This document shows, one piece after another, positions 20,578-21,692 of a stretch of DNA of 21,692 nt. The position numbers were made by a program, and so were the translations under genes. Position 1 is the first letter of the stretch. Every line of letters begins with the position of its first letter. Under the pieces are notes generated by a model. It had not been told where the DNA came from, ran no database searches, and saw only the letters and a program-made list of their open reading frames with translations. Source of the stretch: JAWLCA01 sp050485905 (lineage in GTDB: Bacteria > Pseudomonadota > Alphaproteobacteria > Rhodobacterales > Rhodobacteraceae). Location: contig JBJHCH010000059.1 in assembly GCA_050485905.1 (NCBI GenBank), positions 1-21,692 of the forward strand. Direction: 5' to 3'.

Positions 20578-20993
20578 TGTCCTGAATGTTCCGGTATCGA
20601 TAGCCCGTCGATGCAGGGCGCCGCAACTCCCGGAAGGCTAGGGCAGGGGTGGCAAAGGCTGGTGACCGTCGTTTTGCCGCCAGGCAGGTGCTGAACTTGG
20701 GGTCAGGCGGTCTCGATTGGCCGGGTGACGTGTTCTGGCATGGGCTCCCCGCGCCTCTCTGGCTTCTGGTCCATCCCTTCGACTGACAATCCCCTAATCC
20801 CGTTCGGGCTCTCGCGCGCAACCCCGCGTCAGCCCGGGCCGAGTTGGCCGCCTATGGCGTCCTGCCCGCTCCACCCCGGTCCTTTGGGGGTTTCCGGTGT
20901 CCATGCTGTCCACCGTGCAAGCATCACCCGACGGGCTTTTTCCGGGTCTTGTCGAAGGGACGGTCCCGAAGACAGGACACATAGGAGCTTACC
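20578..20993. other. Stretch without a convincing gene, upstream of ssb
   Basis: No gene is supported here. The left part should hold the promoter of the H-NS-like gene. The right part, close to ssb, contains short dyads: ATGCT...AGCAT (20902-20924) and a compound inverted repeat GTCTT..GGGAC-G-GTCCC.AAGAC (20947-20973) just before the ssb ribosome-binding site. One plus-strand frame reads ARNPASARAELAAYGVLPAP, which looks protein-like, but it is closed by a TGA upstream and has no ATG, so it may be a remnant. Confidence 0.4.
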
Positions 20994-21398
20994 ATGCAAA
21001 ACATCGTCATCCTCGCCGGCAACATCGGTCAAAAACCCGAAACCCGCATCACCCAGGGCGGCACCAAGATCACCAACTTCAGCCTCGCCACCTCCCGCCC
21101 CCGCCTCTCGGAAGGTCGCGTCCTGCGCGACGAGAACGGCTACCGGGTCATGGACACCGAATGGCACCGCATCACCTGCTTCAACGGTCTCGGCAAGACG
21201 GTCGCGGAGCATTGCGAAAAGGGCATGAAGGTCCTCGTCCACGGCCGCATCCACTACACCAAGTGGATCGACAGCATGGGGAACGACCGCTACGGCTGCG
21301 AGATCATCGCCGAGAAGGTCGACTTCCTGAGCCGCCCGAAGTCGGCCGAGAACGAAAACCCCGAGCTGGTCGACCGCGACGACGAGATCCCGTTCTGA
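20994..21398 (+). CDS. ssb: Single-stranded DNA-binding protein (short, mobile-element type)
   Basis: A 134-residue protein with an OB-fold (MQNIVILAGNIGQKPETRITQGGTKITNFSLATSR...WHRITCFNGLGKTVAEHCEKGMKVLVHGRIHYTKW, about 1-112) and the conserved acidic partner-binding tail RDDEIPF. It lacks the long glycine/glutamine-rich linker of typical chromosomal SSBs (usually 160-180 residues). It binds single-stranded DNA during replication, repair or conjugative transfer. AGGAG precedes the ATG at seven bases. The short form and the position in a sparsely coding region suggest a plasmid or integrative element copy. Confidence 0.93.
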   Translation: MQNIVILAGNIGQKPETRITQGGTKITNFSLATSRPRLSEGRVLRDENGYRVMDTEWHRITCFNGLGKTVAEHCEKGMKVLVHGRIHYTKWIDSMGNDRYGCEIIAEKVDFLSRPKSAENENPELVDRDDEIPF

Positions 21399-21420
21399 GA
21401 ACGGGGTCCCCCCCCTCGGG

Positions 21421-21442
21421 CCCGGCGGGGCAACCCGCCGGG
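21421..21442. terminator. Strong GC hairpin with GCAA tetraloop after ssb
   Basis: A perfect 9-bp stem (CCCGGCGGG / CCCGCCGGG) closed by the GNRA-type tetraloop GCAA, 22 bases after the ssb stop codon. There is no T-run behind it (TTCGCTGC follows), so it may be a Rho-dependent or mRNA-stabilising 3' structure and not a classical terminator. Confidence 0.55.
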
Positions 21443-21511
21443 TTCGCTGCACTGCCGCAAGGCAGCTTTGAGCCCTTTCAAGACATTCCCGGCGTAAGCA
21501 CAGTCCCCTGA

Positions 21512-21607
21512 TCAGACGGCGTCCTGGAGCAGCGGACGCAGCGCCACCTCGACCCTTTGGCGGGAGGCAGGCTCGAGCGGCAGGATCGGACGCGGCGGGG
21601 CTCTGCC
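21512..21607 (-). pseudogene. Possible 3' remnant of a gene (resembles a DapA-family C-terminus)
   Basis: A 31-codon stretch between two stops reads ..PRPILPLEPASRQRVEVALRPLLQDAV. The pattern of a short 'RPPLLPL' strand and then an alpha-helix ending the protein is like the C-terminus of dihydrodipicolinate synthase-type aldolases. No start codon or upstream part is present. The resemblance is short and weak; it may be chance. Confidence 0.2.
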
Positions 21608-21660
21608 TCAATCTGTGTGGCGCACTATCCTGAGAACGGGAAGATTCAGGAGGGATAGTG

Positions 21661-21692
21661 ATGATTTCAAGGAAGCACTGGTCGCCCGGGAG
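21661..21692 (+). CDS. Start of a further gene, cut by the window edge
   Basis: An ATG seven bases after a strong AGGAGG opens a frame MISRKHWSPG that is still open at the end of the window. Ten residues are too few to identify the protein. The good ribosome-binding site is the only support. Confidence 0.45.
   Translation, partial: MISRKHWSPG

Noticed and set aside
20829..21611. Minus-strand frame (260 codons) opposite ssb
   Set aside because: Antisense of a clear SSB; part of the sequence is simply the complement of its codon pattern.
1..21692. tRNA, rRNA, CRISPR arrays, transposase genes or riboswitches
   Set aside because: None could be recognised by reading; no regular repeat-spacer pattern and no transposase motif was seen. 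A covariance-model search was not possible here.

Overview
The window is GC-rich, densely packed bacterial DNA. The gene families and wording of the proteins (QseBC/PmrAB-type two-component pair, HvrA/H-NS-like protein, PepSY/DUF2271/ApbE cluster, short SSB ending in DDEIPF) suggest an alphaproteobacterium, most likely of the Rhodobacterales/Rhodobacteraceae. This assignment is from recognition only; no search was run.

Region 1 (about 0.3-11.0 kb) is the most interesting part and reads as one self-contained redox and metal module. A sensor kinase/response regulator pair (minus strand) diverges from a plus-strand unit of a small exported PepSY protein and a haem/FAD ferric-reductase-like membrane oxidoreductase. 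A perfect 10-bp terminator hairpin follows. A second unit then begins with a paralogous PepSY protein and continues with a DUF2271 periplasmic protein, a PepSY-membrane/flavodoxin/FNR fusion, an ApbE FAD:protein FMN transferase, a P1B-type ATPase and a VIT/CCC1-type Fe/Mn transporter, with overlapping or closely spaced genes. The DUF2271 protein carries an NGITGAS sequence that matches the ApbE flavinylation motif, so the unit appears to encode both the flavin acceptor and the enzyme that loads it. Three near-identical 17-bp direct-repeat sites (CTGAC...CTGAAG) lie between the regulator and PepSY1 and again upstream of PepSY2. They tie both units to the two-component system as a probable regulon. 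My reading is a sensor-controlled trans-membrane electron relay (cytosolic NAD(P)H to periplasmic flavin/haem) linked to iron or other transition-metal handling.

Region 2 (about 11.1-18.4 kb) is sulfate acquisition. An Lrp/AsnC regulator (minus) diverges from an Rrf2 regulator with four clustered cysteines. A sulfate ABC transporter follows: binding protein, CysT, an unrecognised two-helix membrane protein, CysW, and a short CysA without the usual C-terminal domain. Between the Rrf2 gene and the binding-protein gene lie three AATCACG/CGTGATT elements spaced exactly 18 bp apart, a likely operator. A small unrecognised ORF follows cysA, and a minus-strand SLC13/DASS-type permease with RCK_C domains closes the region.

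Region 3 (about 18.5-21.7 kb) holds a MurJ-family lipid II flippase, an H-NS/HvrA-like gene whose native start appears to have been put out of frame by loss of one base, a 0.4-kb stretch without a convincing gene, a short single-stranded DNA-binding protein of the type common on plasmids and integrative elements, a possible gene remnant, and the first codons of a further gene. This end looks like accessory or mobile-element DNA.
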